From assembly GCA_934102055.1 (NCBI GenBank), contig CAKOSE010000011.1, forward strand, positions 1 through 34,335: DNA of 34,335 bases. The letters run 5' to 3'. The notes under the pieces were generated by a model. It did not search any database. It was not told where the DNA came from and saw nothing but the letters and a program-made list of their open reading frames with translations. The position numbers and the translations under genes were made by a program. Source of the stretch: an uncultured Bacilli bacterium (lineage in GTDB: Bacteria; Bacillota_I; Bacilli_A; RF39; UBA660). Below are positions 32,873 through 34,335 of the stretch, piece after piece (position 1 is the stretch's first letter; each line of letters starts with the position of its first letter).

Positions 32873-33254
32873 CAATTTCTATTTTTTTCTTATTAGATAT
32901 TTCTTCTTTTTTAGGAACTACTATTTTTAAAACACCATCATTTAAGTTAGCTTTGATTTGATCCTCTGAAACATCTCCAACATAAAACTTTCTAGTTGTT
33001 TGATTATATACTCTTTCTTTTCTAATATAACTTTTTTCTTCCTCTTCTTTTAATGCATCATGTTCAGCAGATATTGTTAAATATCCCTTTTCTACATCAA
33101 CACTTATTTCATCCTTATTAAATCCAGGGATATCCATTTCTACAACATAATTATTATCTTTTTCATAAATATCACATTTCATTTCATTATACTTAGCCTT
33201 TCCTAAATCATCAAAAATATCATCCAAAAAGAAATTTCTTGGTATTAAATTCAT
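32868..33254 (-). CDS. hsp20: Small heat shock protein, Hsp20/alpha-crystallin family
   Basis: A 128-aa ATP-independent chaperone that holds unfolding proteins. The alpha-crystallin domain spans about 30-115 (YVVEMDIPGFNKDEISVDVEKGYLTI cited in part; NDGVLKIVVPKKE), with a short N-terminal arm (NLIPRNFFLDDIFDDL). GTAAGGAGGAA is the SD. Its promoter overlaps a CIRCE element, so it is probably under HrcA heat-shock control. Confidence 0.95.
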   Translation of the reverse strand: MNLIPRNFFLDDIFDDLGKAKYNEMKCDIYEKDNNYVVEMDIPGFNKDEISVDVEKGYLTISAEHDALKEEEEKSYIRKERVYNQTTRKFYVGDVSEDQIKANLNDGVLKIVVPKKEEISNKKKIEIE

Positions 33255-33278
33255 TTTTCATTCCTCCTTACAATTATA

Positions 33279-33306
33279 ATTATACTCATATTTTAGCACT
33301 TGTCAA
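33279..33306 (-). promoter_or_regulatory. Promoter of hsp20
   Basis: Minus-strand perfect TTGACA (33301-33306), a 16-nt spacer and perfect TATAAT (33279-33284). The -35 lies in the CIRCE spacer. Confidence 0.85.
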
Positions 33307-33319
33307 GCATAAGTGCTAA
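33293..33319. promoter_or_regulatory. CIRCE element (HrcA operator)
   Basis: TTAGCACTT-N9-AAGTGCTAA, arms 33293-33301 and 33311-33319, perfectly symmetric. It differs from the classical TTAGCACTC-N9-GAGTGCTAA only in the innermost pair. HrcA bound here would block the hsp20 promoter and possibly a divergent one (TTGTCA 33300-33305, TATTTT 33322-33327). Confidence 0.92.
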
Positions 33320-33352
33320 AATATTTTATTTTTTTTACTCATATAATAAAAC

Positions 33353-33739
33353 ATGAATAATAATCAAAAAGAAACACAACTTTTATATATACAAATATAT
33401 GCTTCCATAATATTTATTATTACCATCTTATTATCTATTATACTGACATATAACAATATTAAAAAAAAGAATGGTTGTCCCTTTTTTAGCAAATTTCTAG
33501 AAAACAACCTCACTATCATAAATAGAATCATCATAACATTTCTAGTCATTGTTTTTACTTATATCAATTATCAATTTTATCTAATTAGTAAACAAAAAAA
33601 TAATAGAGACAATCTTCAAAGAGATGAATTTATTGCCTCTATTATAACTCTTATCGCAGATTTTATTTTACTCTATACTACTATAAAAAGTGTCTATAAC
33701 GATGAAACATTTGGTGACATCGACACTCCCCTTATATAG
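33353..33739 (+). CDS. Small three-helix membrane protein, unknown
   Basis: 128 aa with predicted membrane helices at about 13-33, 53-74 and 92-112 and a short C-terminal acidic tail (NDETFGDIDTPLI). I do not recognise it. No SD is visible before ATG 33353. A TATAAT at 33342-33347 lies only 5 nt upstream, which would give a leaderless mRNA; the CIRCE-overlapping promoter at 33300-33327 would give a short leader. It is divergent from hsp20 and overlaps the convergent gene by 8 nt. Confidence 0.6.
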   Translation: MNNNQKETQLLYIQIYASIIFIITILLSIILTYNNIKKKNGCPFFSKFLENNLTIINRIIITFLVIVFTYINYQFYLISKQKNNRDNLQRDEFIASIITLIADFILLYTTIKSVYNDETFGDIDTPLI

Positions 33740-34190
33740 TTCTTTTCTTACTTATTTGCCTTTGTTTTGACACAGGACATATACTAAAGCTAGGATCCTC
33801 TCTATCACTTACAAAATGATCTAATGAACCCCTTGTATTCTGTGCTAAAACTGGAAATAATTCCTTGTTTTTACAACTTAATAAAGCAGAAGTAAACAAT
33901 CCATACATTGCATATGATAAAATGATTGATATCTTCTTAACTTCTTTCCCTTCATATGTTTTTATTATAACATAATCTGAATCAGTTACTTGTGCAACAT
34001 TATTCTCCTCTTCACTTAACTTTCCATTCGTTTCTATTCTATCTATATATTTATAACAAGCACCATCTTTTGTTACCCATTTATATTCATATTCTGTATT
34101 TGGATCATCTACGTATATATCTAAGTTATTTTGCAAATTCTCTGTAAAAGTTTCAATAAGTTCTCTACAACCATTTTTCTCTGCTTTCAT
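33732..34190 (-). CDS. Hypothetical protein
   Basis: 152 aa from ATG 34190, chosen because AAAGGAGGT lies 6 nt upstream; longer starts overlap that SD. No family recognised. The middle (EYKWVTKDGACYKYIDRIET, then SDYVIIKTYEG) reads as beta strands, followed by a hydrophobic helix (ISIILSYAMYGLFTSALL). The C-terminus is polar and basic. No signal peptide. It has its own promoter inside a perfect inverted repeat. Confidence 0.65.
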   Translation of the reverse strand: MKAEKNGCRELIETFTENLQNNLDIYVDDPNTEYEYKWVTKDGACYKYIDRIETNGKLSEEENNVAQVTDSDYVIIKTYEGKEVKKISIILSYAMYGLFTSALLSCKNKELFPVLAQNTRGSLDHFVSDREDPSFSICPVSKQRQISKKRTI

Positions 34191-34214
34191 ATACATACCT
34201 CCTTTGGCAAACAA

Positions 34215-34243
34215 ATTATACCACAAAACCTGTAAAAAATCAA
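34215..34243 (-). promoter_or_regulatory. Promoter of the gene at 33732-34190
   Basis: Minus-strand TTGATT (34238-34243), a 17-nt spacer and perfect TATAAT (34215-34220). Confidence 0.7.
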
Positions 34244-34254
34244 GCTTGTGGTAT
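34218..34254. promoter_or_regulatory. Inverted repeat flanking that promoter, possible operator
   Basis: ATACCACAA (34218-34226) and TTGTGGTAT (34246-34254) are perfect 9-bp arms 19 nt apart; one overlaps the -10 and the other lies just upstream of the -35. A second, weaker pair (AAATGCAA 34276-34283, TTGCATTT 34308-34315) lies further upstream. Confidence 0.45.
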
Positions 34255-34335
34255 CTTCATATTACTTTAAACAGTAAATGCAATTTATATTTTATATATT
34301 TTTCAAGTTGCATTTAGTTCAATAATGTATTTTAA

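Overview
The window is very AT-rich, densely coded DNA from a Gram-positive anaerobe of the low-GC Firmicutes, probably an uncultured gut-type Bacilli/Erysipelotrichia-like lineage. This rests on base composition and gene content: SepF/DivIVA/FtsW division genes, a T-box leader, a CIRCE element, class B sortase, ComEA/ComEC and oxygen-sensitive NrdDG. TGA acts as a stop (for example in dut and the SDR gene), so the code is standard rather than the Mycoplasma code. The lineage assignment is inference; there is no rRNA or tRNA in the window. Layout. 1-1456: an IS3-family element with a programmed -1 frameshift signal; its 3' end appears to be cut off by the tip of a second IS3-type element that runs off the left edge. 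1482-3266: a secreted wall enzyme combining a degenerate transglutaminase fold, leucine-rich repeats, an InlB-type repeat and an L,D-transpeptidase domain. 3352-11679: a housekeeping cluster (ileS with T-box, divIVA, sepF, three envelope or regulatory genes of unknown role, rluD-type pseudouridine synthase, lspA, a YlmC/YmxH-type gene), interrupted by a divergent Cys-rich CFI-box-like gene. 11976-15609: a PLP-dependent Met-gamma-lyase-family gene coupled to a short-chain dehydrogenase, an MscS channel and a CmpB-type membrane protein with an unexplained structured RNA just upstream. 15975-20831: ftsW, comEA, comEC and a PD-(D/E)XK (DUF1016) nuclease, all leftward. 20952-23788: rightward genes for a tiny YjcZ-like membrane protein, a class B sortase, peptide deformylase and an orphan protein. 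23806-27327: an anaerobic nucleotide operon nrdD-nrdG-dut-GNAT, divergent from a Crp/Fnr regulator across a shared palindrome. 28095-29656: a surface protein whose reading frame is broken inside an 11-G tract (probable phase variation), divergent from feoA-feoB. 31850-34335: an orphan HExxH protein, hsp20 under CIRCE, and two small unknown genes. Working together: many genes suit an anaerobic host-associated life: glycyl-radical nucleotide reduction and ferrous iron uptake, a redox/metabolite-type Crp regulator sitting between nrdD and its own gene, and surface display or variation through the sortase, L,D-transpeptidase and switchable surface protein. The most notable observations are the G11 contingency-like locus, the altered GXHH signature in IleRS (a form tied to extreme mupirocin tolerance), the class-II-spaced palindrome upstream of nrdD, the nested IS tips, the SD-masking hairpin before comEA, and a compact RNA with a GAAA-capped terminator at about 15675-15735.
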